This document shows positions 1-9,088 of a stretch of 64,000 bases of DNA, piece by piece; the stretch's first letter is position 1, and each line of letters begins with the position of its first letter. This stretch comes from Sanchytrium tribonematis (Eukaryota; Sanchytriomycota; Sanchytriomycetes; Sanchytriales; Sanchytriaceae), in the NCBI GenBank assembly GCA_018985235.1, contig JADGIG010000002.1, positions 1-64,000 on the forward strand, read 5' to 3'. The notes below the pieces were generated by a model, which did not search any database, had not been told where the DNA came from, and saw only the letters and a program-made list of their open reading frames with translations. Made by a program: the position numbers and the translations under genes.

Positions 1-198
1 TTTCACACGCCATTTGTGCCAATACATTCAAGTTATCCATCCCAGATGCTTGATTTTTGTAAATTTCTCATAAGTCATTGCCTCCGTAATAACAGGAGAT
101 TTAAAAAAAAATCGTACCGTCCCTAGTACATTTCAGTAGATGGTAATTAGTAAATGTCAGTCAAATAGAATATTCCAATAAATATAAATAAATCCCTT

Positions 199-339
199 TT
201 ACTCAACAACTCGATCAATATAATCATCACCCTCAAAAGTATCACCGTCTTCACTGTCACTGCTTATGTAGTAGTTTTGGACACTTACGGATCGTCGTGG
301 ACGCTCATTTGGTTCACGATTTGGTTCTTCATTTGACAT
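199..339 (-). CDS. small acidic ORF, 46 aa, uncertain
   Basis: An uninterrupted ATG-to-TAA frame of 46 codons on the minus strand. It is polar, starts MSNEEPNREP, has an arginine-rich patch and then an acidic Asp/Glu/Ser stretch ending IDRVVE. No family is recognised. It lies at the end of the relic region and may be the end of a decayed element ORF rather than a gene. Confidence 0.2.
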   Translation of the reverse strand: MSNEEPNREPNERPRRSVSVQNYYISSDSEDGDTFEGDDYIDRVVE

Positions 340-359
340 ATTTTATTCTATTTCTCCTT

Positions 360-1606
360 TCAATCGAATTGTGACACAAAAATTGCATTTATTTCAGTAT
401 TTATTAACCGTGCGAATCGTGTGCGAGAACACACTTCTCCTTCAAACATTGAAATTGGACGTGCGCTGTGACACACTTTCTGCCAAAAGGAGATAAGCTT
501 TCTTCTCGTTTTTTTTATCAAAAAAGCTTTGTCCCTTTTCTTCAAGTGTGAATTCCCACCTCCAAAACCACTCTTTTCGGGACTTTGGACTAGAAGTGAC
601 TTGACGCCTCAGATTCCAAGTTATGATATGCTTCACGAAAGTTGTGACAACGTCCTTGAGAATATTCCGCCTTAATTTGCTTAAAAATTGAAGAAGGCAG
701 TCTTAATTTAAATTTTTTGTATAAGCGCTCTTCTGTCCATTCTAGTAAATCTTTGTTATCTTTCATTTTTGATAACCACTTGTCAATTTTTCTTTTTTTT
801 CATCAAATGCTAGAACATTGTACTTGATATTCCTTTACAAGGTCTTTGTTTCCCTTATAAGCCAAGGCTTGAGAAGTATCATAGCCAGGACTAGGTGATG
901 TAAGTAAGTTAAACTTTTGTTGTAAGTCTTGGAACTGCTACATCATTTAACCAAAGTTCCCACGTTCTCTGAATTAAATTGTGGTTCCCTACTAGGAATT
1001 TACTCAAAGTCTTGTTCATCGTATATTTTATTTAAGGACATTGGAGTTCCCTGACTTGCTTGTATTTGAGAAGGAGTCTCAGTGATCCTCTTTTGTTGAG
1101 GTGTTTGATGCTCAATTGGAGTTCTAATATCTCCTGTGGAAGTTTTCCTTCTCCTGTTTCGGATTCACGTAAATCGCTCGCTAACATGTAATGTAAGATA
1201 AGAGAATTTATTGGGGGAATCTCTCTTTATAAACGGGTAATCGAACATTCTAGTATCTGTATTGACCAATAATATAACACTTCCGTGTTAAAATGTCACG
1301 ATACCAAATTTTCTCTTAATTTCTTAGGCCATGATGACCGTCTAATTATTTTATTGGGTAAATCTTATCTCTTTTCCAACTATAATAATACTGTTTAAAA
1401 CAGTCAGTACTTTGATCAACAACATATGCTGTCTCACTCCACTTTAAATCGGGATTTTTCATTTGTTGTGTCACTTTGTAATTGTCCGAAAGTTGCATTC
1501 GGGATGTGACAAACGGGTGACACCACAGTAAAATCAAGAGAGGATTCGAATGAAAATTTTTGTCTATTGACAAATGATCAGTTTTGATAATATCTGTCTT
1601 ATACAA
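360..1606 (-). pseudogene. interrupted minus-strand coding fragments
   Basis: Several open stretches on the minus strand look like pieces of one protein broken by stops and frame changes. At 1346-1606 there is an 86-codon piece ending SWKRDKIYPIK. At 1000-1164 there is a Thr/Pro/Gln-rich linker-like piece ending IYDEQDFE. At 590-766 there is a 58-codon ATG-initiated piece containing DLLEWTEERLYKKF. At 360-545 there is a further piece. Harbinger elements often carry a second gene for a Myb/SANT-like DNA-binding protein, usually divergent from the transposase; these fragments could be that gene, but I cannot show the domain. Confidence 0.25.
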
Positions 1607-1775
1607 GGTGTTACGAGAACTTGACGATTACTGATGGGTGATTGGGATCAAACCGATTCTATATAGATTTTTTGAATTCAGCTTAATTTACAGAACCGAG
1701 GGTGCTTGACATGTTACTTGAGACCTATACCTATCCTAAACAGGATTGAACGTGGTTTTGCCAGTCAATACTCAC

Positions 1776-1934
1776 TTATAACTTCTTAAGTTGCTCCATA
1801 TGACACTTTAAAAGGTTAACGTACTTGTCTCGAAGCTGTTCGATGTTTGTCGACAGCATCTTCATCTTCACAAAATACGCCGGTTCTGGTACATAAATGT
1901 AATCCATCTTCCCGTCTTTCCAAGAATTGGTCAT
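1776..1934 (-). CDS. small ORF, 52 aa, unknown
   Basis: A clean ATG-to-TAA frame encoding 52 residues, starting MTNSWKDGKM. The C-terminal half is helical, with NIEQLRDKYVNLL followed by HMEQLKKL, and could form a coiled coil. No family is recognised. It lies among transposon relics, so it may be the tail of a DNA-binding accessory protein of the element. No splice sites or upstream exon were found. Confidence 0.25.
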   Translation of the reverse strand: MTNSWKDGKMDYIYVPEPAYFVKMKMLSTNIEQLRDKYVNLLKCHMEQLKKL

Positions 1935-2280
1935 TTAAACCTTATCTCCATTTTATATTTTGTTCGAGTTTTTGCTAAAATTAATTAATTTTAAGCGCTT
2001 TTGTCTTTTCTTTTACGCTTTTTGGTTGGCTTTTCGCCTTAGTTCTGTGAAATTATCAGACTTTATTATTCGTATCCTTTTTAAAAAATCGATTTTACTT
2101 TTTAAATAAATGGATGGAAGCATCTTCGCCTGTGGCGGAATTTGTCCAGAGGGCTTTTCAAGTCACAGAGTGACCAAAATGTGGTACCGTTGATTGGGTC
2201 AATCGCGCAAAAGTTTCACTCGCTACCTGATTTTTCACGTGAAATTTCCTCCATGTGGAAGAGTACAATCCATGTCAAAC

Positions 2281-3143
2281 ATGAGTGACTCGTCAGAATT
2301 GGAAGATTTGCTTATTATCCATTCATTAAATGAGTTTCAAGACTATGACTAAACCAAAAAAAGGAGAAAGAAGTATTTATAGTGTTTGTGCCAAAATCAA
2401 AAATTGGTTTGAGATTACTGTTCCCCATTTGAGTGAATCACAATGTAAAATACTATTTCAGACTGAACCGTGATTAAGTAAATTACCTATTTTTCCAATA
2501 AGTCATTCATTATTTAAGCATAATTTTTTATCAAAAGGAAAAATATCACCATCAAAAAAGTTGCACATGTTTCTATATTATGTTGGTAATAACCCTAATT
2601 TATTGGAATTTAGTAATAAATTTGACAGGGCTTTAGGTAATGTGATGGATACAGTGGAGCAGGTCGCAAATTTATTGATTGATTTATATGATCAAATTAT
2701 TATATGGCCAAGAATTATCACAAAAAAGGCAAATTGAAGACGGTTTTAAAAATAAATGTTCACTTGGCAATATATTGGGTAGTGTTGTCAACAACAATAT
2801 GGGAAGTGATTTGACCCATAGTCGATGTTGATTCTTGATTGGTCCCCTTGTTTTAGAGTCGAAATATTATTGGGTCTCAGATCCTTTGTAATACTTGAGA
2901 TTACATAAATAGAAGCAGTTCCCTAGAAGAGAACGAAGACAGATAAGAATAAACATTTTATTGAATCTCCATCAAACACAAATAACTCATACCCTCTGGG
3001 TGATGATGTTAACAGATTTTGAGTATGATATTGAAGAATATTGGAATCAAATGCAAGAATTACCACAACATCGTGCATTAGCAAATTCTGGACTTATTGG
3101 AATTTGGAAAAGAGATATAATGCGAGAAAGATTTGATAATTAA
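2281..3143 (+). pseudogene. decayed PIF/Harbinger-type transposase
   Basis: The region opens with ATG (MSDSSELEDLL) and hits a stop after 23 codons. A shifted frame then runs from about 2341 to 2736 with one internal stop and ends FDRALGNVMDTVEQVANL and then DLYDQIIIWPR. The 'helical segment then YI-WP' pattern is typical of the N-terminal part of Harbinger (DDE_Tnp_4) transposases. The catalytic middle is largely missing. A final open piece at 2961-3143 ends LIGIWKRDIMRERFDN, like the tail of these proteins. The element is therefore frameshifted and internally deleted. The family call is from pattern memory and needs a profile search. Confidence 0.5.
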
Positions 3144-3279
3144 ATAATGGCATTGAAAATTTTTGATAAATAAATACTTTTTTATCCAACAACTCCAGTT
3201 CGTATTGCTTTTGACTTCGTCTTGCAATTTCGTAATTAATTTGTATTTCCGTTTCATCTGAAAATTTTCTTGAACTTAT

Positions 3280-3560
3280 TTATAGCATTTATATTGGATA
3301 AATCGATCCAGTAAATCAGATGAAGACGGTCGATTTGCTTTGACAATTTTTGCACCAGGTTTTATAGACAATTCAAAATTTCCATTTTTACCACAATCAA
3401 TAATTTCTGGTTGTGCTGCAGGGGTGCATCCAATTGCTGCATAAAAGTTTTCACAAATATTGATAATAAAGCTTTTTGATTGAGTAAAACATACAACGCA
3501 ATTTCAAATAAATTAAAGGATGAATTGGTAGTATTGAATTCTCTAATTCATGTTTTGCCA
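3280..3560 (-). pseudogene. unidentified degenerate coding fragment
   Basis: Overlapping open minus-strand stretches look coding but change frame. One contains LFEIALYVLLNQKALLSIF. A shifted continuation contains NFELSIKPGAKIVKANRP and then SSSDLLDRFIQ. The second piece loosely recalls the segment before the reverse transcriptase in Ty3-like polyproteins, but no catalytic motif is present. It is probably another transposon relic next to the first real gene. Confidence 0.2.
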
Positions 3561-3772
3561 AAATCTCCTAGTGTCCCTTCAGTTTAAAACACAACATTTC
3601 TTTTCGAGGTAACTTTATGACAAAAGTTTTATGCATTAAGTTTTTGGTTAATTTGCTTTTTTAAATTGAAAGAGGGCAAGCATTAAGCTTGATGAATAAA
3701 TTGAGAGGGATGTACTAAAAACGTTGTACCACTAAAAACAAAATTTGTCCTCCAAATATTCTCCTTCAAACA

Positions 3773-5108
3773 ATGCCTAAGCTACATCATTTTGTTATAT
3801 CCATATTATTATCATCCGCTTTCATACTGAACTATACATTAAGAATCGAGTGTAAATCTGCAGCCCATCTGAGTCAAACTTTTCAAAAATTAAATATCCC
3901 ACATCTTCAGTGTCAATTTAATCACCATTCGTATTTTAGATATATTATTTTGCAACAAAGTCGAAGGAAACAGTTTTGCGAGTCTGAGACTTTTTTATAT
4001 GACTTGATGGATGGTCTGAATCTGCCAACTCATCAGACTTTGCAGGTTTTACTTGATAATGTTAATGTTTTATACGATAACATCAAAACAAAAATATGTG
4101 GAAATGACTTTAAAATTTTAATTACAGCGAATTTGCACAATAATGAAGATGTTTTATCCAATTGGCTTTATCAACTGTCTTTATTTATAGACCACATTGG
4201 GTCGAGTCGAATAACAATAAGTATTTTTGAGTCTGCATCATCTGACGGTACGAAATCTTTTTTGAAGCAAGCTGCTGAGCTCTTTGATAGTCTCAATGTG
4301 CGTTATAAAATCATGACATCTCCAGAACATAAAAACAGCCAGATGCATCGAATTGATTTTCTCGCGATGGAAAGAAATAAAGCCTTGAGACCTCTGTTGA
4401 ACGAAAATCATACACACGTACTTTTTTTAAATGATGTTCTTTATTGTCATGCAGACGTATTAGAATTGCTTCTGCAAGCTATACTTAATGACTCTGATAT
4501 TACAAGTGGGATGGATTATGATACACCTTTTATATCTCCTAGTTTCTATGACGTATGGGTGGCTAGGGATGTTCAGGGTGCACCTTTGACAAAACATCCC
4601 TTTGATTACGTTACAAATCACACTCGAAGTTTGCGGCAGATACAAGAGGGTTTACCTATGCAAGCTATGTGTACTTGGAATGGCGCTGCGGTGCTTAAGT
4701 CGAAGCCTTTCATTGAAAAGAATATTTATTTTAGGCGTGGGTATAATAGATTGGAAAATTTGAAAGAAGCTGGTGAGTGCTCTGCGAGTGAGATCACAAC
4801 CTTGTGTATGGATTTAATTAGAAATGGCTTCGATAAGTTTTTGGTGATTCCTCGTGTCAAAGTAATTTAATTTTATGTAGCTTGCCTACGATTTTAATAC
4901 GTATCACTCTATTAAGTCATCTTTATTTGCGGCCCGATTCCCTCCAAACAAGCCATTTACTTTAAACGAATCACTTCCATTTTCGTTTGAAAAACTAGCC
5001 TCTAAACACTTGTGTAATCCTACGTTCGACCGATGCTACGAAAGAAGTCCATGTAATACCACGGCATATTATTGGGAAGATGTTCCTAATTTAGATCGTC
5101 CTAATTGA
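3773..5108 (+). CDS. GT69 alpha-mannosyltransferase (CAP59/CMT1 family), 1 intron
   Basis: The spliced product (3773..4861 joined to 4881..5108) has 438 residues. An N-terminal hydrophobic anchor (about residues 8-25) suggests a Golgi type II membrane enzyme. The GT69 core begins near residue 117 with ILITANLHNNEDVL, followed by ISIFESASSDGTKSFL, FLNDVLYCHADV and MCTWNGAAVL. Exon 1 ends IPRVK; after the 19-nt intron exon 2 continues LAYDFNTY, the usual continuation in this family, and ends in a cysteine-rich tail before TGA. Family members transfer mannose in fungal capsule or surface glycan synthesis. The actual acceptor here is unknown. The gene is the first intact one after the relic region. 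Confidence 0.85.
4862..4880 (+). other. 19-nt intron, GT69 gene
   Basis: Sequence gtaatttaattttatgtag, phase 0. Unspliced, the frame stops two codons later; spliced, the conserved RVKLAYD is made. Branch-type A at -6 (ttAt gtag). Confidence 0.85.
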
Positions 5109-5139
5109 AATAATTACGCTGTTTTATTATTACGACCAC

Positions 5140-6427
5140 CTAGCCCCATGGATTATCTTGAAATTCGGGAATAAATTGATTGAAAGATGGGTCTGGTTTT
5201 TTACGAGGACTCTTTTTAGGTGACTGTGACTGAATTAACTTATCTGGTAAAGCCCACTCGTTACCTGAAGTAGCAATTGGTTCGATATGGTGTGCTAACT
5301 TTCCCATAGGTTCTTTGCTCATATTCGGTGTTATTGGTGGAGAAGTTGAATAAAAATCGCCAAATTCATTTTCAGATAATTTTTCGTTGTTTTCAATCTG
5401 AGGGATTGTTTTATTTTCTCCAGTGGTATTTGTATCATTTGAGGTATCTATAAAATTAAAATTTGTTGTAGCATTATCTTTATCATATGGACTTACAACA
5501 TAATCAGAACTACTTTTGCTTACCACTTTTTCATTAGCTTTTCCCAAATTTTGAAGTGAATTCTGATTATTAAATAAATCAGTCTTAGGATTTTCAAATT
5601 GAGTTGCAGGCATTGGGCTCGCATAAGTCTTTGAAGGTTCGGAAATATTTTGAGTTTCACCGAAAAAATCAAACGTTGAACTCAAAGACTTCTTTTGATG
5701 AGTGACTTCCTCTTTCAAGCCGGTGCTAGAATTACTGGCGTATGTTGAATTTGATGTCGAACTTTTTTTCTCTGTATCATTAGTAAAAAGCCCCAAAATG
5801 TCATTGCTGTTTAGTTTTGATTCTTTCTTGGTACTGGGCTTAGTATCTGAAAACATTTCAAAAGAAGCAAATAAGTTTTGCACAGGCGCTAATTTTTTCG
5901 TAGAATTAATTTCTTGTGGAGCAATCTCCATATTGCCGAAATCTAAAAGTTCATCTGCTCTAGATGCCGAAGTCAGGCTTTTGGATTGTGTCTGTGTGAC
6001 AGAGCCAACATGTATCAAATTAGGATCTGGGATAGGGCCCTCCCTACAATATCTTCTAAACTCGTATTTGCCTCGTATAAAGCTGTCCGAGCTCTCCCTT
6101 AAGGTACAATTGCCTTTTCCCTCCCAGTACCAATTTGCTTTCAAATTCCCCCAATTTTTTAAAAACAGGTAGTTTTCTTCCGTTAACAAATCAAGATCGA
6201 CAGACCTTACCTTACTCAAATGGACACCCAGACCTGTGTTAAATGGAAGTACCTCTATGAAATCCACTACATTTCGTGCAAATAAAACAGCCAATATTAA
6301 TAGAGCACCATCTGGCGTCTTTTTGACCGCAATCTGCACAGACTTCATTACCAGGTTCTCTAAGAAGAAGTTTTGCTAAATCCCTGTATTTGGTTCCAAT
6401 TTTTTCTCTTTCCGCACGCGTAGACAT
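5140..6427 (-). CDS. ArfGAP, SMAP/Age2-like, 1 intron
   Basis: GTPase-activating protein for Arf GTPases in Golgi/endosome coat traffic. Exon 1 (6427..6253) and exon 2 (6233..5140) give 422 residues. The C4 zinc finger starts CADCGQKDARW and continues ICTKCSGFHRG; after the intron comes LGVHLSKVRSVDLD. The arginine in HRG-LGVH is the catalytic finger of the family. The rest (about residue 130 on) is low-complexity, with phenylalanine- and Asn-rich clathrin/adaptor-type patches and a final DNPWG. It is convergent with the GT69 gene, 31 nt apart. The exact subfamily is uncertain; the ArfGAP call is firm. Confidence 0.9.
6234..6252 (-). other. 19-nt intron, ArfGAP gene
   Basis: Sense sequence gtacttccatttaacacag, phase 1. 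It lies inside the ArfGAP signature, joining FHRG to LGVHLSKV. Branch-type A at -6 (taAc acag). Confidence 0.93.
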
Positions 6428-6793
6428 TTTATGTTTCCAATTCCCCTAGTGTCATAATTAATCGTTGTTCCTTATTTCGCTATATTTTCAATTGTGTCTC
6501 TTCGTCTGCGAATCTTTTGCTTAACTGCAGCATCACATTATTTTGAAAAACAAAACAAATCAAGAATTTAAATTAAAGGAGTAAATTCGGATTTTGCTAC
6601 GATTTTCGTTAAATGGTCATTTACAAAGTATGCTTTTACACTTGAGATTTTTATCCCAGATATATTTATTGTCATATTTTATTCCTATATAAATGTGTAC
6701 TCAAAACAATTTGCAAGAATCTCGGGCATGAAAGCATTGGATCGGGAAATTTTTTTTCAGAAATTTTAATTGATAAGGAGTTTCCCTGTTTCA
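6428..6793. other. intergenic, divergent promoter region
   Basis: 366 bases between the start codons of the ArfGAP and the eIF4G-like gene, unusually long for this window. It is AT-rich, with several short ATG frames that stop quickly. No RNA gene or intact small protein was recognised. Confidence 0.5.
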
Positions 6794-7531
6794 ATGTTGA
6801 CGACGAATATCTACACAGTTGACGACATTGAAAAGCTGCAGACTAGTAGCAGCGTACAATTTAAAGCATCAGTACCTGAATTGTTTACAATAAGTGCCGA
6901 TGATAAAGTTGTGAGATGGGTTCGTCAATTGAATTACAGCAATATGGATCAAATTGTTATTCTAATCAGTAGGGACATCAATGTCAATAACATTGAGATT
7001 ATGATTAAAACTGGCTTTGACAGAATTGTTCTAGATTATGAGTTCAGCAGTTTGTTCTGTAGCTGCTGCTTAATTTTGTTGCGGACTTATAAACTTAAGT
7101 ATATTTATTCTGAGATAATGAAATTCTGTCAGACACAATTTATCAATCGCCAACAATGGTCAGTATTACAAAGAATTTTAGAAATTAAAAAGAAAACTAA
7201 CAAGGAAGATGTTCCTAAGTTGGAGAAAAAGGCGCGTATGACTAAAAGACGTTCGTTCGCTACTATTTATCTTATAAGTAATTTGATGGAGATAAAATTT
7301 TTAGGCTTTTCAATTTACTTGTACATAATCAAGGAGTGCATTAAGTCATCTAACGTGGACGACCTTCAACTTTTAAGTTTATTGTTGGAATTATCTTATT
7401 TGAAAGTTGGTTATATATCTCAAATCGAAAAAGACAAGTTTTTAGAAGTAATCCCTACTTTGGAAAATTTGATTGAGGGCCACAAAATTGAGTTTAGTCA
7501 TATTGATATTTTGAAATCTTACATAAAGTAA
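6794..7531 (+). CDS. minimal eIF4G-like MIF4G protein
   Basis: 245 residues from the first in-frame ATG. The sequence follows the MIF4G pattern from end to end: KVVRWVRQLNYSNMDQIVIL (LNKLT-type helix), then a second helix with FSSLFCSCCLILL, then FCQTQFINRQQW, then RRSFATIYLISNLMEIKF, matching the 'lG-i-fi-eLy' helix, and ECIKSSNVDDLQLLSLLLEL. The MIF4G core of eIF4G binds eIF4A in translation initiation. No N-terminal eIF4E-binding region and no MA3 domain are visible, so this would be a much reduced eIF4G, or another MIF4G protein such as a UPF2- or CWC22-like fragment. Conservation is weak. Confidence 0.5.
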   Translation: MLTTNIYTVDDIEKLQTSSSVQFKASVPELFTISADDKVVRWVRQLNYSNMDQIVILISRDINVNNIEIMIKTGFDRIVLDYEFSSLFCSCCLILLRTYKLKYIYSEIMKFCQTQFINRQQWSVLQRILEIKKKTNKEDVPKLEKKARMTKRRSFATIYLISNLMEIKFLGFSIYLYIIKECIKSSNVDDLQLLSLLLELSYLKVGYISQIEKDKFLEVIPTLENLIEGHKIEFSHIDILKSYIK

Positions 7532-7543
7532 ATTAGTAGTCTT

Positions 7544-8266
7544 TTATTCATAAGGCGGAATTCCTAAAATTTTAGGATCAATATCAGCTACGCTTTGGAA
7601 TTTTATGCATTCAAAATCATGTTGTGTATTGGACATTTTCAAATGTGGAATCCAGATAGCTGTAAATCCGGCTCGGTTCGCAGCATCAAGACCAGCCAAA
7701 GCATCTTCTAAAACTACTATAGATGAAGATCTCTCAACACCCAAACGTTGAGCAGCCAGAACAAATATGTCTTCATTAGGTTTGCCGCGTTTCAATTCTG
7801 GATCGTCTCCCAGTACGACTACACTGAACATTGAAAATAGCTCTTGATGATTTTTAGTTTTCAAATCAAATGCCGATCTGTGACTGGATGAGGCAACGGC
7901 AATAGGAATGTTGAAATATTTCAAGTGTGATACAAATTTTTGAACACCTTGCAAAATTTTACAGTTAGGAAATAATTCGCGATGTAGATTATTACGTTCT
8001 ATTAAATATTCTTCGGGTGTCAAAGATATGTTAGTTTTTTGAATAAGTAGGTTTGCGGCATCTTTTTGATCAAGACCCATCAATTTCATTTTTAAATCCC
8101 AAGTGTATGTAATACCAAATCTAGCCAAAATTTTCGAGGTCGCTTCCGTGTAAATGTCTTCTGTGTTCAATAGAAGTCCGTCCATGTCAAAGATTACCGC
8201 ACTACATTTTTCTAATGTTGACAATTGTGACATTCGATTTTGACCGATCCAATCAGTATCTTCCAT
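7544..8266 (-). CDS. HAD-family phosphatase, HDHD1/GPP-like
   Basis: 240 residues starting MEDTDWIG. All HAD motifs are visible: motif I FDMDGLLLNTE (nucleophile Asp and acid/base Asp), motif II VASSS, motif III lysine in RGKPNEDIF and motif IV VVLEDALAGLDAA. The alpha-helical cap lies between motifs I and II (about residues 40-105). The closest known types are the pseudouridine-5'-phosphatase (HDHD1) and glycerol-1-/deoxyglucose-phosphatase groups; the substrate cannot be read from sequence. The stop TAA is part of GAATAAA, probably the polyadenylation signal. It is convergent with the eIF4G-like gene, 12 nt apart. Confidence 0.85.
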   Translation of the reverse strand: MEDTDWIGQNRMSQLSTLEKCSAVIFDMDGLLLNTEDIYTEATSKILARFGITYTWDLKMKLMGLDQKDAANLLIQKTNISLTPEEYLIERNNLHRELFPNCKILQGVQKFVSHLKYFNIPIAVASSSHRSAFDLKTKNHQELFSMFSVVVLGDDPELKRGKPNEDIFVLAAQRLGVERSSSIVVLEDALAGLDAANRAGFTAIWIPHLKMSNTQHDFECIKFQSVADIDPKILGIPPYE

Positions 8267-8584
8267 TTGTTTCAAATCTTATATGAGATAAAGTAAGGAA
8301 TAAATAATAAATCCACTTCAATAGCCCGCAGCAGTTTTATCAAAACTAATATTGAACTTTAGTAAAACTCCCGATAATTATCATAGATTTTCCCAGAGGT
8401 CTCCTCCTAGGAATAAATTAAAATTTACTGAATATATTAATGAGCTATGACTAAGAGATCTCGAAGTTATTATTAATCGACTATTTATTGACAATTTTTG
8501 AATTATATCAAAAACACTATTGGTCTCTACAATTGTACTAGGTTCACAAATTCGGATTGATGTATTTCAGAATCAATTGCGATT
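8267..8584. other. intergenic, divergent promoter region
   Basis: 318 bases between the HAD phosphatase start and the next plus-strand small gene. AT-rich; it includes one ATTGG (CCAAT-box-like) near 8519. No tRNA, repeat or intact frame was seen. Confidence 0.4.
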
Positions 8585-8773
8585 ATGAAACGTTCCGTAA
8601 ATAGTTCCAATTTTTCAGATTTCCAAAGTCGGAAAAAAATGAAGTCTCCAGTCCAATATAAACTAGAGGAACTGGAGGAAAATATAGCGCTCCATGAGGC
8701 AAAATACCTTCAACATACTTGGAATCAATTCAAATTTCTGCAAAATTTTGCCATTTTAGAAAATAAATTGTAG
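8585..8773 (+). CDS. small basic/coiled-coil protein, 62 aa, unknown
   Basis: ATG-initiated, 62 residues. The first third is Ser/Arg/Lys-rich (SRKKMKS) and the rest is a predicted helix (YKLEELEENIALHEAKYLQ). No family is recognised. It fits exactly in the gap between two real genes and ends 22 nt before the stop of the convergent SmG gene, so it is probably a real small gene; it could also be an exon of something larger. Confidence 0.45.
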   Translation: MKRSVNSSNFSDFQSRKKMKSPVQYKLEELEENIALHEAKYLQHTWNQFKFLQNFAILENKL

Positions 8774-8795
8774 CTTTAATTAAAATTTATTCGAA

Positions 8796-9014
8796 TTATA
8801 CCGCCTCCAAGGCCTCTACAAGCAAAACGGAATTCCCGCGGACTACGACCATCCCCATTTCAGACGAATCCTCGTTGACGCAATCCGCTAGTACTATGTT
8901 CATAAATGGATCATAGCCACGAATTGTTCCCATAACAATCCGGTTTGCATTAAGTTTGCACTTCACTCTTTTATTCAAAAGTGGCTTCATGTCAGGTATA
9001 TTTAATTTAACCAT
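8796..9014 (-). CDS. SMX2: small nuclear ribonucleoprotein SmG
   Basis: 72 residues, normal for SmG. The Sm1 motif is KPLLNKRVKCKLNANRIVMGTIRGYDPFMNIVL and the Sm2 motif is MGMVVVRGNSVLLVEAL. SmG is one of the seven Sm proteins that form the ring on U1, U2, U4 and U5 snRNAs. It is direct evidence that this genome keeps a conventional spliceosome, which matters given the tiny introns here. A probable AATAAA signal follows the TAA stop by a few bases. Confidence 0.93.
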   Translation of the reverse strand: MVKLNIPDMKPLLNKRVKCKLNANRIVMGTIRGYDPFMNIVLADCVNEDSSEMGMVVVRGNSVLLVEALEAV

Positions 9015-9088
9015 ATGTTTGATCCTTGGAAAAAATCAATATGCTAAAGTTATTTTATTTGTTTCTCAAACGCTTGGAGCGGTTAAGG

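Larger units (their letters stand above)
1..3772. mobile_element. gene-poor relic region
   Basis: This stretch lacks the tight gene packing seen everywhere else in the window. It holds a broken PIF/Harbinger-type transposase on the plus strand, scattered interrupted reading frames on the minus strand, and two intact small minus-strand frames. Positions 1-198, 1935-2280 and 3561-3772 hold nothing I can recognise. No telomere-like repeat and no clear terminal inverted repeat was seen by eye. I infer an old transposon insertion zone that has decayed. It could be one element with two divergent genes or several overlapping relics. Confidence 0.45.
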
